From NCBI RefSeq assembly GCF_016598475.1, contig NZ_JAEMUX010000069.1:1-48356 (forward strand): a DNA stretch of 48,356 nucleotides, written 5' to 3'. The notes beneath the pieces were generated by a model. The model was not told where the DNA came from. It ran no database searches and saw nothing but the letters and a program-made list of their open reading frames with translations. The stretch comes from Streptomyces adelaidensis. Lineage in GTDB: Bacteria; Actinomycetota; Actinomycetes; Streptomycetales; Streptomycetaceae. The position numbers were made by a program, and so were the translations under genes. Shown here piece by piece: positions 16,161 to 24,780 of the stretch. Position 1 is the stretch's first letter. Every line of letters begins with the position of its first letter.

Positions 16161-18188
16161 GTGCAGAGCAACGGGACAGAGGTCACCGCCGCGGAGATCG
16201 CGCGGCTCGCGGGCGTGGGCCGCGCCGCGGTCAGCAACTGGCGCCGTCGGCACGTCGACTTCCCCAAACCGGTCGGCGGCACCGAGACCAGCCCCGCCTT
16301 CGCGCTCGGCGAGGTCGAGGAGTGGCTGCGGAGGCAGGGCAAGCTCGCCGAGGTGCCCCTGAAGGAGCGGGTCTGGCAGCAGGTCACCGGCCACCCCGAG
16401 GGCCCGGTCACCGCCCTGGTGCACGCGGGCTGCGCCCTGCTCCACCTCCACGACCGCCCCCTGGCCTGGCTGGAGCTGAGCGCCTGCCCCGACGACGAGC
16501 AGCTGGCCCGGCTCCTGTCCGACCCGCTCGGGCACGTCCTCACCCCGCGCTTCGGCCCGGCCGGCGAACCGGCCGGGCCCCGGCCGACGCCCGCCGAGCT
16601 CCTGCCCTCGATCCCGCTGCTGCGCGCCGCCACCGAGCTCGCGGCCGACCTGGGAGCACGGCAGACCTTCGAGTTCCTGCTCGCCCGGCACCTCGACGCC
16701 AACCCGCGCCAGTACACGCTCACCCCGGCCGAGCTCGCCGAGCTGATGGCCGAACTCGTCGGCACCGCCCGCTCGGTGCTCGACCCGGCCTGCGGCACCG
16801 GCGCCCTCCTGCGCGCCGTCGCAGCCCGCCCCGGGCAGGAGCTGTACGGCCAGGACAGCGCCCGAGAACTGGCCGCCCTCACCGCCCTCCGCCTCGCCCT
16901 GCGCACCAAGGGCACGGTCCGTACCGCCCCGGGGGACAGCCTCCGCGCGGACGCGTACGAGCACCTCAGGGCCGAGGCCGTGCTGTGCCACCCGCCGTTC
17001 AACGAGCGCAACTGGGGCCACGACGAACTCGCCTACGACCCACGCTGGGAGTACGGCTTCCCGGCCCGTACGGAGTCCGAACTCGCCTGGGTGCAGCACG
17101 CGCTGGCCCGCCTGGAGGACGGCGGCACCGCCGTCCTGCTGATGCCGCCGGCCGCCGCGAGCCGCCGCTCGGGGCGCCGTATCCGCGCCGACCTGCTGCG
17201 CCGCGGCGCCCTGCGTGCCGTGATCGCTCTGCCGGTCGGCGCGGCACCCCCGTACAACATCCCGCTGCACCTGTGGGTGCTGCGGCGGCCCGGGAAGGCG
17301 GCCGTGCGGCCCGAGTTGCTGCTGGTGGACACCGGGCGGCTCGGCGCCGAGGGGCGGAGCGGGTTCGACTGGGCGGCGGTGCGGACCGCGGTGCTCGACG
17401 CGTGGCGGCCTTTCGACCGGACGGGCGAGGTGGCCGAGCGGCCGGGGCTCAGCCGCTCGGTGCCGGCCATCGAACTGCTCGACGACGACGTGGACCTGGC
17501 CCCCGCCCGGCATCTGCCGCCTGCGGCGGCGGGCGGCGGCGCCGAGGAACTGGCCGCTGTACGCGAACGCCTCGGCGAGACCCTCCGCCTGACCGCCGAC
17601 CTCACACCCCCGGTCGCCGACGAGGCGCCGCCCACCCGCTGGCCGCTCACCACGGTCGGTGAACTCGCGCGCGGGGGAGCCCTGTTGCTGCGTACCGGCG
17701 GGAACGGCCCGTACGCGCGCGTGCTCACCGATCACGACGTCCTGGCCGGCACGGCACCGTCGGGGACCCTGCCGGAGTCCGGCGACGTTCCCGTGCTGGT
17801 GGAGGCGGGCGACGTCGTGGTCCCGGTTCTCGGCGGCGGCGGTGTCGCACGGGTGATCGACGAGGAGACAGCGGGCGCAGCCCTCGGCCGCAACCTCACG
17901 CTGCTGCGCCCCGATCCGGCCGCGCTCGACGCGTGGTTCGTCGCCGGTTTCCTGCGTGGCACCGCCAACAGCCGCCAGGCCAGCAGCTACGCCTCCACCG
18001 CGACCCGCCTCGACGTGCGCCGCCTTCAACTGCCCCGGCTCCCGCTGGACCAGCAGCGCCGCTACGGCGAACGGTTCCGCGCCCTCGCCGCCTTCGAGGA
18101 CGCCCTCCGCCAGGCCGGCCGCCTCGGTGAACGGCTCGTACGCGGCATGTACGACGGACTGACGGACGGTACGGTCGCCCCGCAGTGA
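16161..18188 (+). CDS. Orphan N6-adenine DNA methylase-like protein with HTH
   Basis: About 675 residues. Residues 10-60 form a helix-turn-helix (AAEIARLAGVGRAAVSNWRRR) with the small winged region of MerR/AlpA-like domains. Residues about 185-400 are an HsdM-like methylase fold with motif I DPACGTGALL (208-217). Motif IV reads CHPPF (276-280) where active enzymes have (N/D/S)PP(Y/F). The C-terminus (about 520-660) resembles a type I specificity subunit, including an RRLQLPRLPLDQQRRY stretch. GTG 16161 follows GAGGGGAG eight bases upstream. No restriction subunit is near. Such genes are widely kept in Streptomyces at this locus; the His substitution suggests a DNA-binding or modified-activity role rather than restriction-modification. 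Confidence 0.88.
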   Translation: MQSNGTEVTAAEIARLAGVGRAAVSNWRRRHVDFPKPVGGTETSPAFALGEVEEWLRRQGKLAEVPLKERVWQQVTGHPEGPVTALVHAGCALLHLHDRPLAWLELSACPDDEQLARLLSDPLGHVLTPRFGPAGEPAGPRPTPAELLPSIPLLRAATELAADLGARQTFEFLLARHLDANPRQYTLTPAELAELMAELVGTARSVLDPACGTGALLRAVAARPGQELYGQDSARELAALTALRLALRTKGTVRTAPGDSLRADAYEHLRAEAVLCHPPFNERNWGHDELAYDPRWEYGFPARTESELAWVQHALARLEDGGTAVLLMPPAAASRRSGRRIRADLLRRGALRAVIALPVGAAPPYNIPLHLWVLRRPGKAAVRPELLLVDTGRLGAEGRSGFDWAAVRTAVLDAWRPFDRTGEVAERPGLSRSVPAIELLDDDVDLAPARHLPPAAAGGGAEELAAVRERLGETLRLTADLTPPVADEAPPTRWPLTTVGELARGGALLLRTGGNGPYARVLTDHDVLAGTAPSGTLPESGDVPVLVEAGDVVVPVLGGGGVARVIDEETAGAALGRNLTLLRPDPAALDAWFVAGFLRGTANSRQASSYASTATRLDVRRLQLPRLPLDQQRRYGERFRALAAFEDALRQAGRLGERLVRGMYDGLTDGTVAPQ

Positions 18189-18212
18189 GCGAGCCGGCCA
18201 AGGGGCGGCCGC

Positions 18213-18229
18213 CCGGCCCGATGGGCCGG
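18213..18229. terminator. Short hairpin after methylase gene
   Basis: CCGGCCC-GAT-GGGCCGG, seven base pairs, 24 bases after the stop. It is a plausible but weak terminator. The rest of the 210-base gap to the next gene shows no gene. Confidence 0.4.
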
Positions 18230-18398
18230 ACTCCCTCTACGATCAGGCCTACCGGACGGAACCGCTCCGCCTCGGGCGGCGTGACCAGCACTGCGGTACC
18301 GCAACGGTTGTCCACAACCCTGGACGCCATGTCGTGGTCGACCGATACCCTCAGAACGACATCGCACATCCGCTCTCACCAGGCCATCAGGAGCAGCC

Positions 18399-19001
18399 AT
18401 GCACGGCCACGGCTATGCGCCGACACCGCCCCCCGGCCCCGATCAAGGGGGCCAGGTCACACTCCGTGTGATCTTCGTGGTGGTCGCGGTCATGAGCTGT
18501 GGCGTTCTCGCCTGGGCGTGCATGCTGCGGCTCGCCTCGGTGACCCGTAAGACGCGCGACTGGTGGCTGTTCGCCCTGGCGATGGTCCACATCATCGTGA
18601 CGCTGTACATCATCGGCACCGACCCGGGCGAGGAGGAGTTCACCACCTGGCGCGGCAACGTCGGTATGTCGCTGCTGTTCGGCGGCCTGTTCGCCATCGT
18701 CGCGTACTACCTGGCCGCGGACATACGCCACTTCAGCCGCTCCCGGACGGTCCCGCCGACGCCGTACGCCCAGCCCACGGTGTACTCCCAGCAGAGCGGA
18801 TACAGCTACCCGCCGGTCCAGGCCCCGCAGCCCTACGCGCCCGCCCCGCCGGTCCAGCAGCCGCCCGTCCAGCCGCAGCCTCCGCGGCAGGCGCAGCCCG
18901 GGCCGGAGCCGCAGCGCCCCGGGCCGGCTCGAATAGACCAGGTGCGCGCCGAGCTCGACGAGCTCAGCGACTATCTCCGCAAGCATGAAGGAGACCGGTG
19001 A
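18399..19001 (+). CDS. Integral membrane protein, Pro/Gln-rich tail
   Basis: About 200 residues with three hydrophobic segments (around 22-44, 55-74 and 88-110) and a cytoplasmic-looking tail rich in Pro, Gln and Tyr, ending in a short acidic helix (IDQVRAELDELSDYLRKHEGD). ATG 18399 has GGAG five bases upstream. Its stop overlaps the GTG of the kinase gene by four bases, so the two products are made together and may act together: a membrane partner for a kinase that has no membrane segment of its own. That pairing is inference. The family is not one I can name. Confidence 0.8.
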   Translation: MHGHGYAPTPPPGPDQGGQVTLRVIFVVVAVMSCGVLAWACMLRLASVTRKTRDWWLFALAMVHIIVTLYIIGTDPGEEEFTTWRGNVGMSLLFGGLFAIVAYYLAADIRHFSRSRTVPPTPYAQPTVYSQQSGYSYPPVQAPQPYAPAPPVQQPPVQPQPPRQAQPGPEPQRPGPARIDQVRAELDELSDYLRKHEGDR

Positions 19002-20536
19002 GACCGGTGGCCCAGGGGAGCGGACGTGTGATCACCGGCCGCTACGAGCTGTCCACGCTCATCGGGCAGGGCGGCATGGGCCAGGTGTGGACGGCGTACG
19101 ACCAGCGCCTCGACCGACGCGTGGCGGTGAAGCTGCTGCGCCCGGACAAGGTCGCGGGCCAGGAGGCCGACGAGCTGCGCCGCCGCTTCGTGCGTGAGTG
19201 CCGCGTCACCGCCCAGGTCGACCACCCCGGCCTGGTGACCGTGCACGACGCGGGAACCGAGGGCGAGGAGCTGTTCCTCGTCATGCAGTACGTCGACGGG
19301 GCCGACCTCGCCGACCACCTCGCCGAGCACGACCCGTACCCGTGGCAGTGGACCGTCTCGGTCGCCGCCCAGCTGTGCGCCGTGCTGTCCGCCGTGCACG
19401 CGGTGCCGATCATCCACCGCGACCTCAAGCCGCGGAACGTCATGGTCAAGCAGGACGGCACGGTCACCGTCCTCGACCTCGGCGTCGCCTCCGTCATGGA
19501 CACCGACACCACCCGCCTGACCCACACCGGCTCACCGATCGGCAGCCCCGCCTACATGGCACCCGAGCAGGCCATGGGCGGCGCCGTCGGCCCGTACACC
19601 GACCTGTACGCGCTGGGTGTGCTGATCCACGAACTGCTCAGCGGGAACGTCCCGTTCACGGGATCCACGGCCCTCGGTGTCCTCCACCGCCACCTCTACG
19701 AGCCGCCGGTCCCCGTCCGGCGACTGCGCCCCGAGGTGCCCGAGAGTCTGGAGGCCCTGGTCCTCCGGCTGCTCTCCAAGGACCCGCAGCACCGCCCGTC
19801 CTCCGCGCAGGAGACGTACGAACAGCTCCTCCCGCTGCTGCCCGCGCGCGGCATGCCCACCGGCTCGCCGCTCGACCCCACGCGTCCCTTCCTGCGCCCG
19901 CACGCCCCCTGGCCGGACCGCGCCCGCATCCCCGCCCCGCAGCCCTCCGCCGCTCCCGCGCCCACGGTCGACAGGCCCGATGTGGCGGGCGCCGTCGACG
20001 AGGTCAAGCGGCTGCTCGGCGAGGGCCGCATCACCCAGGCCGTCGACATCCTGGGCTCGATCCTCCCGGCCGCCGCCGCCCAGCACGGCCAGCACTCACC
20101 CGTCGTCCGCACCCTGCGCAAGCAGTACGCGGCCACCCTCATGGACGACGGCCAGTACCGTCGCGCCCTGCCCGAGCTGCGCCGCCTCGCCGACGAGCGC
20201 GCCGCCGAGGCCGGCCAGGCCGACCCGCAGTCCCTGCGCTTCCGCTACGAGTCCGCCCAGTGCCTCGAACAACTCGGCGAACCGGCCGCGGCCCTCGCCG
20301 AGTACCGCTCCCTGCTGCCGTACTTCGAGAACCAGTACGTCGGCGGTGACCCCGAGCTCTCCCTCGACATCCGCCGCCGAATAGGCCTCCTGCTCCTCGC
20401 CCTCGGCGACCGCGGCGCCGCCCACGAGACCCTGGGCCGACTGCTGCTCGACGTGGAGCGGCTGCGGGGACCGGGCCATCCGATGGCGGGCGAGGTCCGG
20501 CGCACGCTGCAGTGGCTGGGGCAGGTCCGCGGCTGA
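18998..20536 (+). CDS. Ser/Thr protein kinase with C-terminal TPR-like domain
   Basis: Soluble Hanks-type kinase, about 512 residues. Kinase domain 12-280: glycine loop LIGQGGMGQV, Lys45 in VAVKLL, catalytic loop HRDLKPRN (Asp142), a DLG (160-162) in place of the usual DFG, and SPAYMAPEQ in the activation segment. A Pro-rich linker follows, then a helical TPR-like region (about 330-512) with repeated ALPELRRLADERAAEAG-type pairs, probably for partner binding. Unlike PknB there is no transmembrane helix or PASTA domain. The start is GTG 18998, overlapping the preceding membrane-protein stop. Leu for Phe in DFG is seen in other active kinases, so activity is expected. Confidence 0.93.
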   Translation: MRPVAQGSGRVITGRYELSTLIGQGGMGQVWTAYDQRLDRRVAVKLLRPDKVAGQEADELRRRFVRECRVTAQVDHPGLVTVHDAGTEGEELFLVMQYVDGADLADHLAEHDPYPWQWTVSVAAQLCAVLSAVHAVPIIHRDLKPRNVMVKQDGTVTVLDLGVASVMDTDTTRLTHTGSPIGSPAYMAPEQAMGGAVGPYTDLYALGVLIHELLSGNVPFTGSTALGVLHRHLYEPPVPVRRLRPEVPESLEALVLRLLSKDPQHRPSSAQETYEQLLPLLPARGMPTGSPLDPTRPFLRPHAPWPDRARIPAPQPSAAPAPTVDRPDVAGAVDEVKRLLGEGRITQAVDILGSILPAAAAQHGQHSPVVRTLRKQYAATLMDDGQYRRALPELRRLADERAAEAGQADPQSLRFRYESAQCLEQLGEPAAALAEYRSLLPYFENQYVGGDPELSLDIRRRIGLLLLALGDRGAAHETLGRLLLDVERLRGPGHPMAGEVRRTLQWLGQVRG

Positions 20537-20764
20537 CGCACGCGGCGGCCGTGCCGTACGGAGATCGCCGGCTGAGCCGGACGTGGCGGGCGGTGGTGCC
20601 CGAAGTCGGCGTGAATCGTTGGTCGAATGGCTGGCCGAGAGTAGGGGCCACTGCCTAACATCGATCACCGCAAGACCTTGTGCGCCCGCCCGTCGCCCGA
20701 CCGCCGCCCCTCATCGAGGCGCTGCGCGCCGCGCCTGTCTGCACAATCTCCTCAGGAGGCCAAC

Positions 20765-21433
20765 TTGCACCGCCGCCGTCGCACCGCGCTTCTCCTCTCC
20801 GCCGCGATCGCCGCCGCGGGCCCGCTCCTCACCGCCTGCGGAAGCGATGCGCATCCCGGCGCGGCGGCCGTCGTCGGCGGCGAGCGGATCACGGTCGCGC
20901 AACTGGAGAACCGGGTGAACGAGGTGCGTACCGCCCAGCGCGCCGCCAGCCCCGACCAGGCGCAGTACCAGCAGGCCATCTCCCAGACCAGCGCCCTCAC
21001 CCGCAACACCCTGAACGGCATGGTCCTGGAGAAGGTCCTCGACCAGGCGCTCGAAGACGCCGGGGTGACCGTCACCCGCAAGGAAGTCCAGAAGTACCGC
21101 TCCGACCTGGAACAGGACGCCGGCGGCGCCGAGGCTCTGGAGACGGCCTACCTGCAGCGCTACAGCGTCGCCCCCGAGCAGCTCGAAGAGAGCCTGCGCA
21201 GCGATGTCGAGGTCCAGAAACTCTCCACCGCCCTCGGCGCCGACCTGAACACCCCGGAGGGCGGCACCGTCTTCTGGCAGGCCCTCTCCGGGGCCTCCAA
21301 GAAACTCGACGTGGACCTCAACCCCCGCTACGGCAGCTGGGGCGTCGATCAGTCCGGCCGGGTGGGCCTGGTGCAGGCGAAGACACCGTGGCTGCGGGAG
21401 GTCACGGCGACGGGGACGGAGCAGCCGGCGTAA
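20765..21433 (+). CDS. SurA N-terminal-domain lipoprotein
   Basis: About 222 residues. A basic n-region and hydrophobic stretch end in LLTAC (Cys25), giving an outer-face lipoprotein. The mature part is helical with the GGERITVAQLENRVNEVR and LEKVLDQALEDAGVTVTRKEV patterns of the SurA/PrsA chaperone N-terminal domain. No parvulin isomerase domain is present. It probably assists folding or holding of secreted proteins. The start is TTG 20765 with AGGAGG five bases upstream; upstream in-frame starts would bury the signal peptide. mazG follows 71 bases downstream but has its own promoter-like sequence. Confidence 0.85.
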   Translation: MHRRRRTALLLSAAIAAAGPLLTACGSDAHPGAAAVVGGERITVAQLENRVNEVRTAQRAASPDQAQYQQAISQTSALTRNTLNGMVLEKVLDQALEDAGVTVTRKEVQKYRSDLEQDAGGAEALETAYLQRYSVAPEQLEESLRSDVEVQKLSTALGADLNTPEGGTVFWQALSGASKKLDVDLNPRYGSWGVDQSGRVGLVQAKTPWLREVTATGTEQPA

Positions 21434-21492
21434 CGGCCACCTGTGGACAACTTCGCCTGTGGATAACTTCGGGGGCGGTCCGTGACGTGGGT

Positions 21493-21504
21493 TACGTTCG
21501 TGGT
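21493..21504 (+). promoter_or_regulatory. Candidate promoter for a leaderless mazG transcript
   Basis: A TACGTT -10-like box (21493-21498) ends six bases before GTG 21505, and no ribosome site precedes that GTG. This spacing is the classic Streptomyces arrangement in which the transcript begins at the start codon. Confidence 0.45.
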
Positions 21505-22566
21505 GTGAACGCAAACCGCCCCCACGGCGCCCCCGACACCACGGCCCCCGACACCACGGCCCCCGGCACGACGGCCCCCGGCACGACGGCCCCGGCCTCC
21601 GCCACCGCGGCCGCCCCCGGCCGGGTCGTCCTGCTCACCACCAGCCACCGTGTCGCGCCCGGCCTCCTCTCCTGGCCCGCCTGGCAGGCGCTGCACGGGG
21701 CCGACCGCGTCCTCTGCGCGGACGATTCACACCCCCAGCTTCCCTACCTCCGCGAGGCCGGCACAGCGGTCGAGCTGGCGGCCCCGACCGCCGAGGAACT
21801 GGTCGACGACTGCGCCGGTGACCGCACCGTGGTCGTGGTGGCCGCCGCCGAGGGCGAACCCCGTCTCACCGACGGCCTCGCCCGCCTCGCCGGCTCCGGC
21901 CGCGTCCAGATGCCGTCCCTCGAGCTCCTCCCCGCCTCCTACGACCTGCCCGGCGCCCGCCTCCTCGACCTCGTCCAGGTCATGGACCGCATCCGCGCCG
22001 AGTGCCCCTGGTCCTCCCAGCAGACCCACAAGGGCCTCGCCAAGTACGGCATCGAAGAGTCCTACGAACTGGTCGAGGCCATCGAGGAGGGCGACCGCGA
22101 CGAACTCCGCGAGGAGCTGGGCGACGTCCTCCTCCAGGTCGTCTTCCACGCCCGTATCGCCGAGGACGACCCCGACACCCCCTTCTCCATCGACGACGTC
22201 GCCGCCGGCATCGTCACCAAACTCATCCACCGCCACCCCCACGTCTTCGGCGACGAGACCGCCACGACCCCGGAGGAGGTCCAGCAGCACTGGCTCCGCA
22301 CCAAGGCCGTGGAGAAGCGCCGGGAGTCGGTGACGGACGGCGTCCCGCTGGGACAGCCGGGTCTGGCCCTCGCGTCGAAGCTGGCCTCACGGGTACGTTC
22401 GGCGGGTCTCGACGTCCCGCTCCCGGCAGGGGAGGGCCCCGGGTACGAGCTGCTGGCGATGGCCGTACGCGCCGAGGCGGCCGGGGTCGATCCCGAGGCT
22501 GCGCTGCGGGCCGCGGCCCGGGCCTACCGGGACGCGGTGCGGGCTGCCGAGGGGCTGGACGCTTAG
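21505..22566 (+). CDS. mazG: Nucleoside triphosphate pyrophosphohydrolase MazG
   Basis: About 353 residues. Converts (d)NTPs, including damaged ones, to NMP and pyrophosphate; cytoplasmic. The MazG core is clear: PGARLLDLVQVMDRIRAECPW at about 150-170, then the metal-binding EESYELVEAIEEGD...ELREELGDVLLQVVFHA helix pair, and TKLIHRHPHVFGD. The N-terminal part replaces the YabN-type methylase domain with a short, diverged region. It begins with a low-complexity TTAP repeat encoded by a 15-base tandem repeat. GTG 21505 lacks a ribosome site. The neighbouring SurA-like gene upstream and this gene form a conserved Streptomyces pair. The NTPase gene downstream is probably a later insertion. Confidence 0.9.
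   Translation: MNANRPHGAPDTTAPDTTAPGTTAPGTTAPASATAAAPGRVVLLTTSHRVAPGLLSWPAWQALHGADRVLCADDSHPQLPYLREAGTAVELAAPTAEELVDDCAGDRTVVVVAAAEGEPRLTDGLARLAGSGRVQMPSLELLPASYDLPGARLLDLVQVMDRIRAECPWSSQQTHKGLAKYGIEESYELVEAIEEGDRDELREELGDVLLQVVFHARIAEDDPDTPFSIDDVAAGIVTKLIHRHPHVFGDETATTPEEVQQHWLRTKAVEKRRESVTDGVPLGQPGLALASKLASRVRSAGLDVPLPAGEGPGYELLAMAVRAEAAGVDPEAALRAAARAYRDAVRAAEGLDA
21535..21594 (+). repeat. Four 15-bp tandem repeats inside mazG
   Basis: Units at 21535, 21550, 21565 and 21580, two of GACACCACGGCCCCC and two of the GGCACGACGGCCCC(C/G) type, encode (D/G)TTAP repeats near the N-terminus of MazG. Copy number is likely variable between strains. Confidence 0.8.
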
Positions 22567-22596
22567 TACCGTTGTCCTTACGGGTGGTTGCGACAC

Positions 22597-24780
22597 ATGG
22601 GGGCCGGAGTGGGGCGGGAGTCGGACGAAGAAGCGGGGACGGAGCGCTCGGTGGAGGCCTCGGGCAGCAACTCCATCGCCGCCGGGGGCGACATCGCCAA
22701 CGCGATCACCGGCGGGGTCTACCACGAGCCCGTCATCATGGCCCGCACCATCGGCGGCACGGTCTCGACGGGGGCCCAGGTCGCCGGGGACCACGTCGAC
22801 TTCCGTGACGCCACCATCAACGGCCGGGTCGTCGCCGCGGAGCACCACCACTACGGCAGTGTCCCCGCCCCCGCCGAATGGCGGCCCGTCGCGGACGCCG
22901 AACCACTGGAGTTCGGCGTCCGGCCGACCCAGCACATACCCGGGCAGTCGGATGTCCCGCCGTACGTCCCCCGGGACCGCGACGAGGAACTGCGCGCCAA
23001 GCTCGCCTACCGGGGGCTCGTGCTGATCCTGGGAGAGCCGTACGCGGGCAAGTCGTACACCGCGTGGCACGGGGTGCGGTCGCTGGCGGGCCACCGGCTG
23101 TACGCGCCGGACCCCGGGGAGGATCTGCGCGGACTGCTCGCCGTGCTGAAGGGGGCACCCGGCGAGTACGTCGTCTGGCTGGACGAGGTGACCGACCATC
23201 TCGGTCTCGGCGAAGGCGGCCTGGATCCCCGGCTGCTGGGACGGCTCACCGCCCTCGGCGCGGTGGTGCTGGGCACGATGGACTCCGAGGAGTACTACCG
23301 GCGCCGTTCCGGGAGCGCCCCCGGCGACCAGGTCGTCGCCATGGCCCGCACGGTCGAGCTGCCGCGCGAGTGGAGCGAGGCCGAGCTGGTGCGGTTGGCG
23401 ACCCACGACGACCCGCGCGCCTACCCGGCCTACATGTGGAGCGGCAAAGAGGGCGCGGCGTCGTACTTCGCGGTCGGTCACCTGCTGTTCGACGAGTGGC
23501 GACGCGTGGGAACGCGGGCCGGCCACCCGCGTGGACACCTGCTGGTCCGGGCGGCGGTGGACCTGGCGCGCTGCTCAGTGACGGGCGCCGTCCCCGTCGG
23601 ACTGCTCCGACAGGTCCAGGAGCGGTACGGGACGGAGGACCGCGAGTCCTTCGACGACGCCCTCGCCTGGGCGACGACGTCGATGTTCGGCGTCTCGGGA
23701 CTGCTCGTGCGGGGAGAGGCGGACGACACCTGGCGGGCGTACGGGGCGCTGGTCGCGGAGGCGCTCCGGTCGGAGGACCTGGAGCCGGTGCCGGACGAGG
23801 TCTGGTGGCTGCTGCTCGACGCGGCGGAGGGCGGAGAGGCTCGGATCGATCGTGCCGCCGTCCTGGACGCGGCCCACGCGGCGCTGCACCCACGGTTCGA
23901 GGAGGGGGACGCCGAGCTGATGTTCGCCTTCGCCGACCGCGTGGGCGGCGAGGCACGCGAAACCCTGTTGCGCGCGGCGGCCGACGCGGGACACCCCCAG
24001 GCCGCCGAGGAATGGGCGGCGCTGCTGCTGCACACCGGAGACGAAGCGGCGGCGCTGCGGTATCTGGAGAGCGCGGCGGAGCGCGGAAGCGTCAGCGCCG
24101 CGGGCGAGGCCGGGCGGTTGCATCGCATACGCGCCGAGCGGTTCCTGCGGACTGCTGCCGAGGGAGGGGACGGGGCGGCGGCCCATGGACTGGGCGACAT
24201 GCTGCTCGGCACCGAAGGAAGCGAGGCGCTTCGGTGGTACGTGAGGGCCGTCGGCGCCGGTCATGAGCGAGCGGCCGCGGGCTTGGGCAGGGCACTGGAG
24301 TACCGGGGCAGTAGCGAGGCGGAGTTCTGGATCCGCCGCGGTGCCGCGCTCGGAGACCCGCACGCGGTGCTCTCTCTCGCTGTCTTTCTGCACCGCGAGG
24401 GTGACCACGATGCCGAGGTGGAGCAGCTCTACCGCAGAGCCATGGCGGCAGGGCACCCTGCGGCTTCCCGGGGCCTCGGCAACTTTCTCGTCCGTACGGG
24501 CTCTGTGGTCGAGGGGATGGAACTGCTCCGTCACAGTGCCGTTCAGGGAGATGCGGAAGCCGCTTTCTGGCTGTGGCGCATGCAGAGCGGCGCCGAGAGG
24601 GAGGAGGCCGAGGAGTGGCTGCGCAGAGCCGCTGAGCAGGGCCACTACTACGCCAGGAAGCAGCTGGGTGAACTGCCTGTTCCTCCGGGCGACCGGTCCG
24701 TTCCTCCTGGCGACCGGCCCGTTCCTGATGGCGACCGGTCCGTTCCCCCGGGCGACCGGCCCGATACCGTCACCGAGTGA
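22597..24780 (+). CDS. P-loop NTPase with Sel1-like repeats (STAND-like)
   Basis: About 727 residues, unnamed family. N-terminus (20-85): glycine-rich SNSIAAGGDIANAITGG and TINGRVVAAEHHHY segments of the kind seen before NTPase domains in many Streptomyces signalling proteins. Then a P-loop domain with Walker A GEPYAGKS (146-153) and Walker B VVWLDE (192-197). A helical linker follows, and from about 430 to 700 a run of Sel1/TPR-like helix pairs (for example AAADAGHPQAAEEWAALLL). The tail carries PPGDR(S/P)V repeats. The layout matches STAND-type sensors: repeats bind a trigger and the NTPase switches. No nuclease or TIR effector is visible. ATG 22597 is the likely start. Its stop overlaps the P450 start by four bases. 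Confidence 0.8.
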   Translation: MGAGVGRESDEEAGTERSVEASGSNSIAAGGDIANAITGGVYHEPVIMARTIGGTVSTGAQVAGDHVDFRDATINGRVVAAEHHHYGSVPAPAEWRPVADAEPLEFGVRPTQHIPGQSDVPPYVPRDRDEELRAKLAYRGLVLILGEPYAGKSYTAWHGVRSLAGHRLYAPDPGEDLRGLLAVLKGAPGEYVVWLDEVTDHLGLGEGGLDPRLLGRLTALGAVVLGTMDSEEYYRRRSGSAPGDQVVAMARTVELPREWSEAELVRLATHDDPRAYPAYMWSGKEGAASYFAVGHLLFDEWRRVGTRAGHPRGHLLVRAAVDLARCSVTGAVPVGLLRQVQERYGTEDRESFDDALAWATTSMFGVSGLLVRGEADDTWRAYGALVAEALRSEDLEPVPDEVWWLLLDAAEGGEARIDRAAVLDAAHAALHPRFEEGDAELMFAFADRVGGEARETLLRAAADAGHPQAAEEWAALLLHTGDEAAALRYLESAAERGSVSAAGEAGRLHRIRAERFLRTAAEGGDGAAAHGLGDMLLGTEGSEALRWYVRAVGAGHERAAAGLGRALEYRGSSEAEFWIRRGAALGDPHAVLSLAVFLHREGDHDAEVEQLYRRAMAAGHPAASRGLGNFLVRTGSVVEGMELLRHSAVQGDAEAAFWLWRMQSGAEREEAEEWLRRAAEQGHYYARKQLGELPVPPGDRSVPPGDRPVPDGDRSVPPGDRPDTVTE
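24679..24762 (+). repeat. Four 21-bp tandem repeats in the NTPase C-terminus
   Basis: Units at 24679, 24700, 24721 and 24742, each a variant of GTTCCTCCGGGCGACCGG plus three bases, encode (V)PPGDR(S/P) repeats just before the stop codon. Confidence 0.85.

Noticed and set aside
16161..18188. Full restriction-modification system
   Set aside because: No HsdR or separate HsdS gene nearby and the methylase motif IV is altered.
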